IMG/VR virus record: IMGVR_UViG_3300022707_000735
Span: 1 to 42,001 of that record
Origin: a virus
Direction: 5' to 3' (one strand)
Length of the DNA: 42,001 nucleotides
The translations under genes were made by a program, and so were the position numbers. Shown in pieces: positions 23,606 through 31,338 of this stretch (its first letter is position 1; each line of letters opens with the position of its first letter). Below the pieces are notes generated by a model. The model did no database searches. It was not told the origin of the DNA and was given only the letters and a program-made list of their open reading frames with translations.

Positions 23606-24337
23606 ATGAAAGAAAAAAAATCATTCGTATTATACTCAGACTTAATACACACCACTCAGCTACTATCAAATGAAGATGCCGGGAAGGTCTTTAAATGGGT
23701 TTTAGATTATGTTAACGATAATTACCCTGAACCACTAGAAGGGTTGCTTTCTGCTGTGTGTGAGCCTATTAAGCAGCAATTAAAACGTGACTTAATCAAG
23801 TATGAAAAGAAGAGGGAACAGTACTCTGTAGCTGGAAAACTGAGTGCTGAATCAAGAAGGTTAAAGAAGGAAAAAGAAATCAACGAACGTCAACGAACGT
23901 TAACGAACGTTGAAGAACGTTCAACGAAATCAACTGTAAGTGTTAATGTAAGTGTTAATGATAATGTAAATGATATAAATAAACAAAAAGTTTACTCTAT
24001 CGAGGTAAACGAGTGTTTTAATTCTATTTTAGATCATTTCCCCAAGTCTTTACATCCAGATACGAAGAAAAAGAAAATAACTTGGTTAAAAACTATTGAC
24101 GAATTGAATAGGATAGATAAGATACCTTTTAAGCATATTAAATTAGTTGTTAAGGGTATCAGAAACGATGATTTCTGGAGTCGAAACTTCTTAAGCATAC
24201 ATAAGCTTAGAAAATCAAATAAAGAGGGTATAAAGTACTATATCGTTTTCTTGGAACATTTAAAATCAAAAAAGAATGAATCTAAAAATCAAAAGAATGG
24301 CGAAACTAAGGAGTCATTCGATATAAATAAATACTAG
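23606..24337 (+). CDS. Replication initiator-like protein with internal origin (lambda O position)
   Basis: 243 residues. Residues 1-80 (FVLYSDLIHTTQLLSNEDAGKVFKWVLDYV..) match the short N-terminal domain (DUF6291-like) of phage replication proteins. Residues about 85-125 are a polar linker (NERQRTLTNVEERSTKST, VSVNVSVNDNVND). Residues 130-215 form a helical C-terminal domain (FKHIKLVVKGIRNDDFWSRNFLS). Separate end domains joined by a linker that carries iterons, upstream of DnaB, copies the design of lambda O, so I read this as the origin-binding initiator. The lambda analogy is inferred. Confidence 0.7.
   Translation: MKEKKSFVLYSDLIHTTQLLSNEDAGKVFKWVLDYVNDNYPEPLEGLLSAVCEPIKQQLKRDLIKYEKKREQYSVAGKLSAESRRLKKEKEINERQRTLTNVEERSTKSTVSVNVSVNDNVNDINKQKVYSIEVNECFNSILDHFPKSLHPDTKKKKITWLKTIDELNRIDKIPFKHIKLVVKGIRNDDFWSRNFLSIHKLRKSNKEGIKYYIVFLEHLKSKKNESKNQKNGETKESFDINKY
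23881..23990 (+). other. Likely origin of replication: 10-bp iterons plus AT-rich region inside the initiator gene
   Basis: Tandem units CAACGAACGT (23881), CAACGAACGT (23891), TAACGAACGT (23901) and TGAAGAACGT (23911), with a degenerate fifth unit at 23921, are followed from about 23938 by AT-rich DNA containing AGTGTTAATG twice. Ten bases is not a multiple of three, so the repeat is conserved at DNA level rather than as protein repeats. The order iterons then AT-rich stretch, inside the linker of the initiator gene, matches lambda ori. Confidence 0.65.
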
Positions 24338-24342
24338 AAACT

Positions 24343-24555
24343 ATGAAAGGAGAAAGAAGGGGCAGAAAAAGAATAAACGATAAAACCTTAGCTCAAATAA
24401 AGATTGATTGTTTTGTATGCGAAGGTGTTGGGTCGCATTTCGGAGGTGATTGCGCTTGTAATGGGTCTGGCAAAGAAAAACTTAGAAGAGCGCTACAGCG
24501 AGTTTATAATCTAGAAAATGACTTTGATAAATCATATAATATAAATCAATACTAA
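24343..24555 (+). CDS. Small DnaJ-type zinc-finger protein
   Basis: 70 residues: basic N-terminus (KGERRGRKR), then CFVCEGVG (C23, C26) and CACNGSG (C37, C39). These are two halves of the CxxCxGxG zinc site known from DnaJ. No J domain. It lies between the initiator-like gene and DnaB, where helicase loaders are often encoded. A loading or accessory role is possible but unproven. Confidence 0.65.
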   Translation: MKGERRGRKRINDKTLAQIKIDCFVCEGVGSHFGGDCACNGSGKEKLRRALQRVYNLENDFDKSYNINQY

Positions 24556-24566
24556 AAATAGAAATC

Positions 24567-24767
24567 ATGGAAAAAACAATGAAAGTAGTAAAAGTAACAT
24601 GTGAAGAGGCAACTCTCTATTTAAGCGCTCAAGCAATAGATGAAGCACTAGAGGTTGTAAAACAGCAAATACTAGATAATCCAGAAGAAGATTTGGAAAT
24701 CATAATCAACTATGAAGATATGGACGGAGAGGAATTTTATAATCTTCCAGAATTTGACGGATTTTAA
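24567..24767 (+). CDS. Small acidic protein, unknown
   Basis: 66 residues, strongly acidic (NPEEDLEIIINYEDMDGEEF) after a beta-alpha N-terminus. It is encoded 11 bases before DnaB in the same operon. The acidic character could mimic DNA or bind a replication protein; this is speculation. Confidence 0.55.
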   Translation: MEKTMKVVKVTCEEATLYLSAQAIDEALEVVKQQILDNPEEDLEIIINYEDMDGEEFYNLPEFDGF

Positions 24768-24778
24768 AAAAGCCTAAA

Positions 24779-26167
24779 ATGAAAAAATCACAACGATTAG
24801 TTAAAAGGGAAGTACTGGAGCATGGAAAGTTACCACCTCAGGCGGTTGACTTGGAGGAGGCTGTGATTGGGGCTATATTGCTTGAAAAACAAGCGATGTT
24901 TTGTGTTAGAAAGATATTGAGTGTTGAATGTTTTTACAAGGATAAGCACCAAAAGATTTACCAAGCTTGTTTGGACCTAGATAATGACTCTGATCCAATC
25001 GACATTTTAACTATCACCAATAGACTAAAGAAAAAGGGAGAGCTTGAATTGGTTGGTGGTGCTTATCTTTTATCGCAGTTAACAAACAGGGTCGCCTCGA
25101 CGGCTAATATCGAGTATCACGCAATGATAGTACTGGAAAAGTACACAAAACGGAAACAAATCTCATTAGGTTCTGACATAATTACTCAGGCATACGATGA
25201 AACTATTGACGTTTTAAGCACAAACGAGCTCATTTCAACCATTGGTTCCGAACTGTTAAATATGATCGAGCCCAACGAAGAAAAAAGTATTTCAGATTTG
25301 ATAAGATTGGCAACTACAGAAATCGAAAAAGCTGAAAAAAACGAAGGAATAAGCGGTATACAGACAGGATTCAAAGAATTAGATGATACCACAGGAGGAT
25401 GGCAGGATACTGACTTAATCGTTATTGCTGCACGCCCATCTATGGGTAAAACATCCTATGTATTAACCATGGCACGTAATATAGCTGTTGACTTCGAAAA
25501 GCACGTGGCCTTTTTCAGCTTAGAAATGTCTGACATTGATTTAGTTATTAGGTTGATTTCGGCAGAAACTCAAATTCATCATAAAAAATTAAAAAAAGGG
25601 AACCTATCAAATGAAGATTGGATAGCATATAATAAGAAAATTTCCCCTTTAATAAGCGAGAAACTACATATTTTTGATCATATCATGACAATTCAAGGCA
25701 TAAAATCAAAATGCCTTCAACTACATCTTGAAGGCAAGTTGGATATTATAATGATTGATTATATGCAGCTTATTGAATACCCTGGATTCAAAGGCAACAG
25801 AGAAGGTGAAGTAAGTAAAATTTCTAGGACGCTTAAACTTTTAGCAAAGGAATTGAAAGTGCCCGTAATTGTGCTAAGCCAATTGTCAAGAGGTGTTGAA
25901 AGTAGATCTACAAAGAAGCCCCAATTGTCAGATTTGCGTGATTCAGGAGCCATTGAACAGGATGCCGATGTGGTTCAATTCCTATTTAGACCGGATTATT
26001 ACGAATTGCCAAACTCACCTAAAGGGCTTGCATTAGGCTTAATCAAGAAAAACAGAAACGGAGAACTAAAGAATATTAAAATGAAATTTATCCCGGAATA
26101 CGTACAGTTTAAAGATTGGGAAGAAGAAAGTAGCCAATTCCCAACTAATGATGATACACCTTTTTAG
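24779..26167 (+). CDS. dnaB: Replicative DNA helicase, DnaB family
   Basis: 462 residues, full length for the family. N-terminal domain starts PPQAVDLEEAVIGAILLEKQAM (about 19-40) with AGGAYLLSQLTN-like continuation (VGGAYLLSQLTNRVAST). RecA-like domain: AARPSMGKTSYVLTMARN is Walker A near 216-225; FFSLEMSD follows; IDIIMIDYMQLIE-type Walker B (DIIMIDYMQLI); LSQLSRGVESR.KKPQLSDLRDSGAIEQDAD is the arginine-finger and sensor region. It unwinds the fork as a hexamer. It follows initiator-like and zinc-finger genes, so loading is probably phage-encoded. Confidence 0.96.
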   Translation: MKKSQRLVKREVLEHGKLPPQAVDLEEAVIGAILLEKQAMFCVRKILSVECFYKDKHQKIYQACLDLDNDSDPIDILTITNRLKKKGELELVGGAYLLSQLTNRVASTANIEYHAMIVLEKYTKRKQISLGSDIITQAYDETIDVLSTNELISTIGSELLNMIEPNEEKSISDLIRLATTEIEKAEKNEGISGIQTGFKELDDTTGGWQDTDLIVIAARPSMGKTSYVLTMARNIAVDFEKHVAFFSLEMSDIDLVIRLISAETQIHHKKLKKGNLSNEDWIAYNKKISPLISEKLHIFDHIMTIQGIKSKCLQLHLEGKLDIIMIDYMQLIEYPGFKGNREGEVSKISRTLKLLAKELKVPVIVLSQLSRGVESRSTKKPQLSDLRDSGAIEQDADVVQFLFRPDYYELPNSPKGLALGLIKKNRNGELKNIKMKFIPEYVQFKDWEEESSQFPTNDDTPF

Positions 26168-26176
26168 AAAGAAATT

Positions 26177-26812
26177 ATGAAAGTACTAAATTTATATGCC
26201 GGCATAGGAGGAAATAGAAAGTTATGGGGAGATAAACACGATATAACTGCTATTGAATCTAATGAAGAAGTATCAAAAATATACCAAGGATTTTTTCCAA
26301 ATGATAAAGTGATAATTACGGATGCTCACGAATATCTATTGGAATATTACCGTGATTTTGATTTTATTTGGAGTAGTCCACCTTGTCCGACTCATAGTAG
26401 AATGGCAATAAGTGGTAAAAACAGACGAAAAACAAAATATCCATCTATGAAGTTATACGAAGAAATACTGATGTTACAACAGTTTTTTAAAGGAAAATAT
26501 GTGGTTGAAAATGTTAAACCATATTATACACCATTAATACCGCCGCAGATAACTGATCGGCATTGTTTTTGGGCTAACTTCGTAATAACTAAAAATGAAA
26601 TACCAAAAAGAGGAGATTTGTTAGCTTCATCAAAGGAGGATTTATGTAAGTGGTTGGGTTTTGATAATTTCCCAAATGTTTATTTAAACGGGAATCACTG
26701 TGATAGACAAGTATTAAGAAATTGTGTACATCCTGAAACTGGATTACACATATTCAATTTAGCCAGGGGAATAATAATAGACAATAATGTCAATCAAGGG
26801 AAACTATTTTAA
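26177..26812 (+). CDS. Short C5-cytosine DNA methyltransferase-like protein
   Basis: 211 residues. LNLYAGIGGNR (motif I, SAM binding), WSSPPCPTHSR with Cys70 (motif IV, catalytic PC) and VVENVKPYY with Glu111-Asn112-Val113 (motif VI, ENV) are all in place; NGNHCDRQVLRNCVHPETGLHIF ends the domain. The protein is shorter than usual and lacks a clear target recognition domain and a full motif VIII-X. It may methylate phage DNA against host restriction. Activity is likely but not certain. Confidence 0.8.
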   Translation: MKVLNLYAGIGGNRKLWGDKHDITAIESNEEVSKIYQGFFPNDKVIITDAHEYLLEYYRDFDFIWSSPPCPTHSRMAISGKNRRKTKYPSMKLYEEILMLQQFFKGKYVVENVKPYYTPLIPPQITDRHCFWANFVITKNEIPKRGDLLASSKEDLCKWLGFDNFPNVYLNGNHCDRQVLRNCVHPETGLHIFNLARGIIIDNNVNQGKLF

Positions 26813-26821
26813 ACAAATAAC

Positions 26822-27517
26822 ATGAGATGTAACAACCCAAATTGCAAAGATAAGTTTGAAGCAAAAGTTTTTCTGCAAAAACATTGTATGGAAAAGGATG
26901 AATGTATACAAATGGAATTGGAGTATAAAAAGGAGAAAGCAAGGAAGCAACAAAAAAAGGAATGGGATGCCGAAAAGACAGAGAAAGCCCCATATCTGTA
27001 TCCAAGGAAATACAAGAAGTTTCTATCTGATGAATGCCAGAAACTTGCTAGGATGATTGACAACCACTTTGGGTACTTATGCATTGATTGTGGTAAACCG
27101 TACGGCAAACAGCAAGATGGGGGGCACTTCAATAGTAAAGGAAAGAATATGTCTTTAGCTTGGAACTTGCACAACATACACAGCCAGAAAAGCGACTGCA
27201 ATCAAAACGGTTTAGGAGGCGGTAGAGAGCGTCAATATTATGATGGGTTAATAAGTAGGTACGGTGAGAGATACGCTGTATACGTTGACATAGGACTGCA
27301 AAAAGAATACAAATACATTGGATTGCTCGATACTGAAATTGCTGAAAAATTAGCGCTTGTAAGAAAGCTAATTAGAACATTCGACACATTTGTACTAACC
27401 GATTCAATCAGTGCCAGATTCATGTTCAACAGATTAATTGGTATTTATCCAACTGATTTAGGAGCAATCGATTTTATTGAGAATAACCAACAGGATGAAA
27501 AATTAACACTATTTTAA
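26822..27517 (+). CDS. ninG: NinG-like recombination protein
   Basis: 231 residues. Cys-rich N-terminus (CNNPNCKDKF..KHC), a long Lys/Glu/Arg helix (about 35-60), then CIDCGKPYGKQQDGGHFNSKG, NLHNIHSQKSDCNQNGLGGG and YDGLISRYGERY, the characteristic NinG/Rap order. Lambda Rap is a branch-specific nuclease for Holliday and three-strand junctions. It would resolve intermediates made by the annealase-exonuclease pair. Confidence 0.85.
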   Translation: MRCNNPNCKDKFEAKVFLQKHCMEKDECIQMELEYKKEKARKQQKKEWDAEKTEKAPYLYPRKYKKFLSDECQKLARMIDNHFGYLCIDCGKPYGKQQDGGHFNSKGKNMSLAWNLHNIHSQKSDCNQNGLGGGRERQYYDGLISRYGERYAVYVDIGLQKEYKYIGLLDTEIAEKLALVRKLIRTFDTFVLTDSISARFMFNRLIGIYPTDLGAIDFIENNQQDEKLTLF

Positions 27518-27518
27518 G

Positions 27519-27680
27519 ATGAAAGTAACTGATAAAATAACGATTACAAATGAAGATAACATGGTGTTAATGGCGCGTTATCCAGATAATTATTTTGATT
27601 TGGCTATTATAGATCCTGAATATTACAACGATTCGATAAAAAGGATAAAACAACACATTTCTCAATTAACGTTATTTTGA
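27519..27680 (+). pseudogene. Remnant of N6-adenine/N4-cytosine DNA methyltransferase
   Basis: 53 codons: MKVTDKITITNEDNMVLMAR, then YPDNYFDLAIIDPEYYND, ending IKQHISQLTLF. The start matches the N-terminus of phage adenine/N4-cytosine methyltransferases up to motif IV, where DPPY is expected; here it is DPEY. The last residues look like the natural C-terminus of such an enzyme, so most of the domain seems lost by internal deletion. The frame is still open, so a small peptide could be made. Confidence 0.65.
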
Positions 27681-27681
27681 T

Positions 27682-27717
27682 TATATTTGAAAATAAATAA
27701 AGGGCTAACACTATGAT
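27682..27717 (+). promoter_or_regulatory. Promoter-like element and AAAGGGCTAAC leader motif
   Basis: TATATTTG at 27682-27689 fits TAnnTTTG; a -33 box is poor. About 10 bases later comes AAAGGGCTAACACTATG, nearly identical to the leader of the first early gene at 17215. A 14-codon open frame starts at 27713. This probably starts a new transcript for the genes from 27764. Confidence 0.5.
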
Positions 27718-27763
27718 AATCAAATTCAATACCTCCAAGAAATCAAATAAATCTTAAATAAAT

Positions 27764-28402
27764 ATGAAGAACATGAAAAATTTCAGTTTAGCAAAAGTTA
27801 AATTGTTGAATGGTGGAGGCTTAGAAGCGCACTATCAAGAAGTAAACGAGAAAAAAGGTATTACAGATACCAAAACTTTTCAAGTAAAAGACACTATAAA
27901 TCCGCATCCTGACTTAATTGAAAAGGTGAATGAGCTCAAAGAATACCTTTCTAAGTGTTACGGGATGGATTCTATGCTTGTTCTTGCTAAATCTAAGGGA
28001 TTGGACGCGAAAGTGAAAACAGCCTTTAAAACGTGCTTAGAAGTCATTGAAAATGTTCATTCGGAACAAATGAAGAAAATCAATATTACTGGCGTATCAA
28101 TATCTGGAGAAATTGATGGTGATAAGGATAAAAGGTCTGTTGTTATCTCTGGTACTATGGCGCAAGAAAACGGCTCTAAAACAGCTTTAAACAGCCCTAA
28201 TATCAAACTGAACAACGATCAATTCAAATTCGAAGGCGAGGTTCAGGACATTGTTAATAGTCTAACTGAGGAAGTCCAAGCGTATTTGTTCGAAGGAAAG
28301 AAAGCGCAATTGGAAATGAATTTTGAACCAAAAGAAGGACTATCTGAGGACTTCAAAAAGGGAAATATCAGTAAGGTAGAAGACGAAAAAGAAGCTGCAT
28401 AA
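27764..28402 (+). CDS. Conserved phage protein of unknown function
   Basis: 212 residues. It shows NPHPDLIEKVNELKEYLSKCYG, then ITGVSISGEIDGDKDKRSVVISGT, and a C-terminal EVQDIVNSLTEEVQAYLFEGKKAQ, an arrangement I recall from many Bacteroidota phages. The C-terminus is acidic. No catalytic motif. The gene has its own upstream promoter-like element and a downstream terminator, so it may be expressed separately at high level, as would fit a DNA-binding accessory protein; this is inference. Confidence 0.65.
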   Translation: MKNMKNFSLAKVKLLNGGGLEAHYQEVNEKKGITDTKTFQVKDTINPHPDLIEKVNELKEYLSKCYGMDSMLVLAKSKGLDAKVKTAFKTCLEVIENVHSEQMKKINITGVSISGEIDGDKDKRSVVISGTMAQENGSKTALNSPNIKLNNDQFKFEGEVQDIVNSLTEEVQAYLFEGKKAQLEMNFEPKEGLSEDFKKGNISKVEDEKEAA

Positions 28403-28412
28403 TAATAATTCA

Positions 28413-28437
28413 AGAAGGGGTTAAACTCCCTTCTTTT
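28413..28437 (+). terminator. Rho-independent terminator
   Basis: Perfect 7-bp stem AGAAGGG/CCCTTCT with loop GTTAAACT, followed by TTTT. It lies just after the conserved protein gene at 27764. Confidence 0.75.
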
Positions 28438-28450
28438 TAAAACAAATAAC

Positions 28451-28828
28451 ATGAAAGAAGAAAAATTTATTTATATAACAACAGCCGTTAATGGTGGACT
28501 AAGAAAGGAATATACAGATCTTTCTAACCCAAAACTAGGTCTATTGTTAGCAGCTAGAAACATACACATAGCCAAAGGAGTATACCTAGAGAACGGTGTA
28601 ATACTTCACGATAATGTTAGTATAGGGGATAATGTAAACCAATACGCTAAATATAGCGGTTACATAGAGGTATTTACCGTAGAAGAAAAAGAGGATAGTA
28701 TCATTCGTGGTTCTAGTGGGCATCACTTCGAATTAAAAACAGTAAATCAAGACATACCGAAAGAGGGCTACAAAGTAACAATAGGAAGAGATACAGTTGT
28801 TCATTCAGGGGTTAATATATTTCAGTAA
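28451..28828 (+). CDS. Unknown protein with hexapeptide-like segment
   Basis: 125 residues. Hydrophobic and Asn/Gly spacing in the middle (ENGVILHDNVSIGDNVNQYA) and at the end (VTIGRDTVVHSGVNIF) recalls left-handed beta-helix turns, but the number of turns is too low for a confident call. It starts the run of small genes after the terminator. Not recognised. Confidence 0.55.
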   Translation: MKEEKFIYITTAVNGGLRKEYTDLSNPKLGLLLAARNIHIAKGVYLENGVILHDNVSIGDNVNQYAKYSGYIEVFTVEEKEDSIIRGSSGHHFELKTVNQDIPKEGYKVTIGRDTVVHSGVNIFQ

Positions 28829-28838
28829 AAACAAGAAA

Positions 28839-28994
28839 ATGGACAGATCAGACAAGCAGAAATTAAAAGAAGCCAAATTGAAACATCGTAAATCACTAAG
28901 ATTAAACGGTATTCCAAACAAACAATTGAACATTTGCCAAACAAGGGTAATAAAATCGACCAGCCATGTGAAGCAAAGTAATTCTAGTGATTGA
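28839..28994 (+). CDS. Small basic protein, unknown
   Basis: 51 residues from the first ATG after the preceding stop. N-terminal half is a strongly basic helix (DRSDKQKLKEAKLKHRKSLR). It may bind nucleic acid. Not recognised; small size limits certainty. Confidence 0.45.
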   Translation: MDRSDKQKLKEAKLKHRKSLRLNGIPNKQLNICQTRVIKSTSHVKQSNSSD

Positions 28995-28995
28995 A

Positions 28996-29151
28996 ATGGC
29001 GTTAAAAGAGGTATTCAGCCGTATTTATTGGGCATTCTATTTGACACGGATAGAATGGAAAAATAACGGTTACTGTTTTATTGGTAATTTTGGTATGGAT
29101 AAAAAGGGTAAAATCTACAAAAGGAAAGTTGTTAAAAAACTATGGCCATGA
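28996..29151 (+). CDS. Small aromatic/basic protein, unknown
   Basis: 51 residues: MALKEVFSRIYWAFYLTRIE, then WKNNGYCFIGNFGMDKKGKI and a basic tail ending in KKLWP. It starts one base after the previous stop, and its TGA overlaps an ATG of the next gene (ATGA). Coupling on both sides supports it as a real gene despite its size. Confidence 0.5.
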   Translation: MALKEVFSRIYWAFYLTRIEWKNNGYCFIGNFGMDKKGKIYKRKVVKKLWP

Positions 29152-29324
29152 ATAAATTAAACATCAATTACGTAATTACATTTTCAATCGATCCTTATGA
29201 TGTTTGGGTCAACCCCAGTATTGGCGGTTTAAATATGACATTTAGCCAAAATTATCAATTACCTGAAAACATTGGCCCTGAATGGGGGTGGTATGACTGT
29301 GAATGTGATGAAAACAACGATTAA
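29148..29324 (+). CDS. Small acidic protein, unknown
   Basis: 58 residues from the ATG that overlaps the preceding stop; an in-frame ATG six bases upstream is the alternative. Beta-type start (NYVITFSIDPYDVWVN) and a Trp/Cys/acidic end (EWGWYDCECDENND). Not recognised. Confidence 0.5.
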   Translation: MNKLNINYVITFSIDPYDVWVNPSIGGLNMTFSQNYQLPENIGPEWGWYDCECDENND

Positions 29325-29335
29325 AAACTACTACT

Positions 29336-29524
29336 ATGGAAGATGAAGAATTAAAAGAGGTGCTAGAGGAAAAAGCAAAAGAATATAATAATCACATAAT
29401 TGAAGGAAAAAGAGAGATTAATTCTTCAATCGTAACCGATGGTAGAAAAAAATTTGTTAAAGCTCAATTAAAATCTGACGAACAAAAGTGCTATCATTTA
29501 AAATCATTAATCAAACTACTATGA
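29336..29524 (+). CDS. Small charged helical protein, unknown
   Basis: 62 residues, nearly all polar helix (EDEELKEVLEEKAKEYNN, KKFVKAQLKSDEQKCYHLK). It is ATGA-coupled to the next gene. Not recognised. Confidence 0.55.
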   Translation: MEDEELKEVLEEKAKEYNNHIIEGKREINSSIVTDGRKKFVKAQLKSDEQKCYHLKSLIKLL

Positions 29525-29811
29525 GCGAAACAAATAAAGTAAAAATCTGCCCTTGTGGTGAATCTAAATACAAGGTGTCCAGAGTAGTCGTAAGTAAGGT
29601 GAAATCCGTATTTGTAAACGACACACAAGATACTGAAAAGCGATGGTATAAAGTGCCAATTACAAGTGATAAGGATGTTAAACCAACAACATTAACTGGC
29701 ATATTAACGCCCAGTGGTCAATCATTTTTAAAAAGTGCTCCGTATGAGAAAGGATTTATGTATGCTAATTATGATGGCACTACAACTATAGTTAAAATCG
29801 AGGACAAATGA
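29521..29811 (+). CDS. Small beta-rich protein with CPCG motif, unknown
   Basis: 96 residues starting in the ATGA overlap; a TTG in frame 33 bases earlier is less likely. An N-terminal CPCG (Cys10, Cys12) is followed by a beta-type body. It is coupled by ATGA on both sides. Not recognised. Confidence 0.55.
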   Translation: MSETNKVKICPCGESKYKVSRVVVSKVKSVFVNDTQDTEKRWYKVPITSDKDVKPTTLTGILTPSGQSFLKSAPYEKGFMYANYDGTTTIVKIEDK

Positions 29812-30011
29812 AAGAAATAACCTGCATACACCAAGTGTACAACCCTGACAAATGCCCTTTGCTTAAATCAATTAAGTGTGAGGATTGTTTGTATAACGCA
29901 AACAGCGATGTATTTAAGTTTAGTTCCGTGTATATTGACGACCAAGCACAACTACTAATCAACCAACAAATGGACAAGGACTATGAAGAAGCCAATAGAA
30001 AAGGAAAATGA
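29808..30011 (+). CDS. Small Cys-containing protein, possible zinc site
   Basis: 67 residues with Cys6, Cys16, Cys24 and Cys27 (last pair CEDC), spaced as a possible zinc site, then an acidic C-terminal helix. It is ATGA-coupled to the preceding gene and overlaps the next by 29 bases. Function unknown. Confidence 0.55.
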   Translation: MKEITCIHQVYNPDKCPLLKSIKCEDCLYNANSDVFKFSSVYIDDQAQLLINQQMDKDYEEANRKGK

Positions 30012-31338
30012 GTGCCTGGATAACCCAAAGGTTAAAGGAGTTCTATTTGTCAACCAAGAAACAAACGAAATGACATATAGTACTGTCCTAAATCCGCACT
30101 TGTTAACTCATGTGGAATTTGAAGAAATGAAGAAAGAAGTTGATAAGCTACATTCTTTACCGTTTGGAGCCACAGACTCACGATTTAGAGACGCTATAAC
30201 TAAAAAAAACAAGATGAAAGCAACTGATTTAATGGTAGGTAATTATGTATTAGAAAATGGCTCATTACATGAGATTGATGGGCATGATATATCGCTTCAA
30301 AGTTCTAATTTTGAAATAGAGCTTTTTGATGGCATCCCGCTAGATTATGAGCAACTGGATAAGTTGGGGTTTGAGAAATATGCTGCGCACGTTAATTATC
30401 TTGAATTTCATATCGGTAATAAAAAACCGCATAAAAATATAGTTGTGAGAACGGGGATACAAAGGGATTACTTTTCAGTATTTAATCATTCTGAATGTGA
30501 TTTTACAGAAATGCAATTCATAACAAGGATTGAATGCGTTCACCAACTCCAAAACCTATACCAAGCATTAACAGGTAAACAACTAAAATACAAGGAAGAA
30601 CACGATTCAAAAATAAGTGATATGCCCGAAAAGATTCAATGTAAGGATAAAATGGTATTTCCAAATATGAAAAACATACCCCGTCCTCCAGAACCGCCAA
30701 AATCCAGAACAATTAAAGAGGGAGTAACTCCAAATAAACCAAAAAATCATAACAAAATGAGCAAGAAATTTAGAGAAAAGCTAGATGAAAAGATAACTAA
30801 ATCCGCTAAAGAAGCAGGACTTAAGGCGTTTATGGATTCAATAAAGAATGAAGCAATCAACATAGATGAAATATCAGACAAAGTGTGTAATATGGCTTAT
30901 GAGAAGCTGAAGATACTAGAAGAAGACTGGTTAAAAGAGAATGCATCAATCACACACTGTAAAAAAACAGGTGAAGAAATTGGGTTAACTGTAGACGGTA
31001 AATATGTGGTCATTGGGGTTTGTAGTTGTGGATGTAATACGAACATGTATAACAGTGACGGCATACTATCGCCTAATATTGAAAAGGAACCAAAAGAACC
31101 TCAAACAGTCACCACAGACGAATTGAGGAGTATGGGGTTTGTAAAAGTAGAAAGATCCACCGTATACGAGTTCCATGTATATAATAAAGCTAAAGTATCT
31201 TACTACCCATGGAACAATGTTACAGTATTATACATAGGTACACCTGGGAATTGGGATACATTTCACCCAGCTATTGGTGATGATTATAAGTCGCTTAAAA
31301 AGTACATTAAACACGTTAAAAAAACATTTGGAGTATGA
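29983..31338 (+). CDS. Mosaic accessory protein with GNYV module
   Basis: 451 residues that look like several modules joined. 1-75: unknown N-terminal part. About 77-200: KATDLMVGNYVLENGSLHEI, IPLDYEQLDKLGFEKY and FITRIECVHQLQNLYQALTG, which resembles a stand-alone protein of about 150 residues common in Bacteroidota phages and gut elements. About 205-325: Pro/Lys-rich linker and charged helices. About 325-365: Cys-containing part (VCSCGCN). About 380-451: SMGFVKVER.., a compact C-terminal domain. No known activity. Modules are inferred by eye. Confidence 0.65.
   Translation: MKKPIEKENECLDNPKVKGVLFVNQETNEMTYSTVLNPHLLTHVEFEEMKKEVDKLHSLPFGATDSRFRDAITKKNKMKATDLMVGNYVLENGSLHEIDGHDISLQSSNFEIELFDGIPLDYEQLDKLGFEKYAAHVNYLEFHIGNKKPHKNIVVRTGIQRDYFSVFNHSECDFTEMQFITRIECVHQLQNLYQALTGKQLKYKEEHDSKISDMPEKIQCKDKMVFPNMKNIPRPPEPPKSRTIKEGVTPNKPKNHNKMSKKFREKLDEKITKSAKEAGLKAFMDSIKNEAINIDEISDKVCNMAYEKLKILEEDWLKENASITHCKKTGEEIGLTVDGKYVVIGVCSCGCNTNMYNSDGILSPNIEKEPKEPQTVTTDELRSMGFVKVERSTVYEFHVYNKAKVSYYPWNNVTVLYIGTPGNWDTFHPAIGDDYKSLKKYIKHVKKTFGV

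Noticed and set aside
26822-27517. HNH-like homing endonuclease
   Set aside because: The Cys/His arrangement and the whole length fit NinG better, and the gene lies within the replication-recombination operon rather than interrupting a gene.
30008-30073. 21-codon frame starting at the ATGA after the Cys-containing small gene
   Set aside because: The longer in-frame gene starting at 29983 covers it with a better N-terminus; the short frame has no support.
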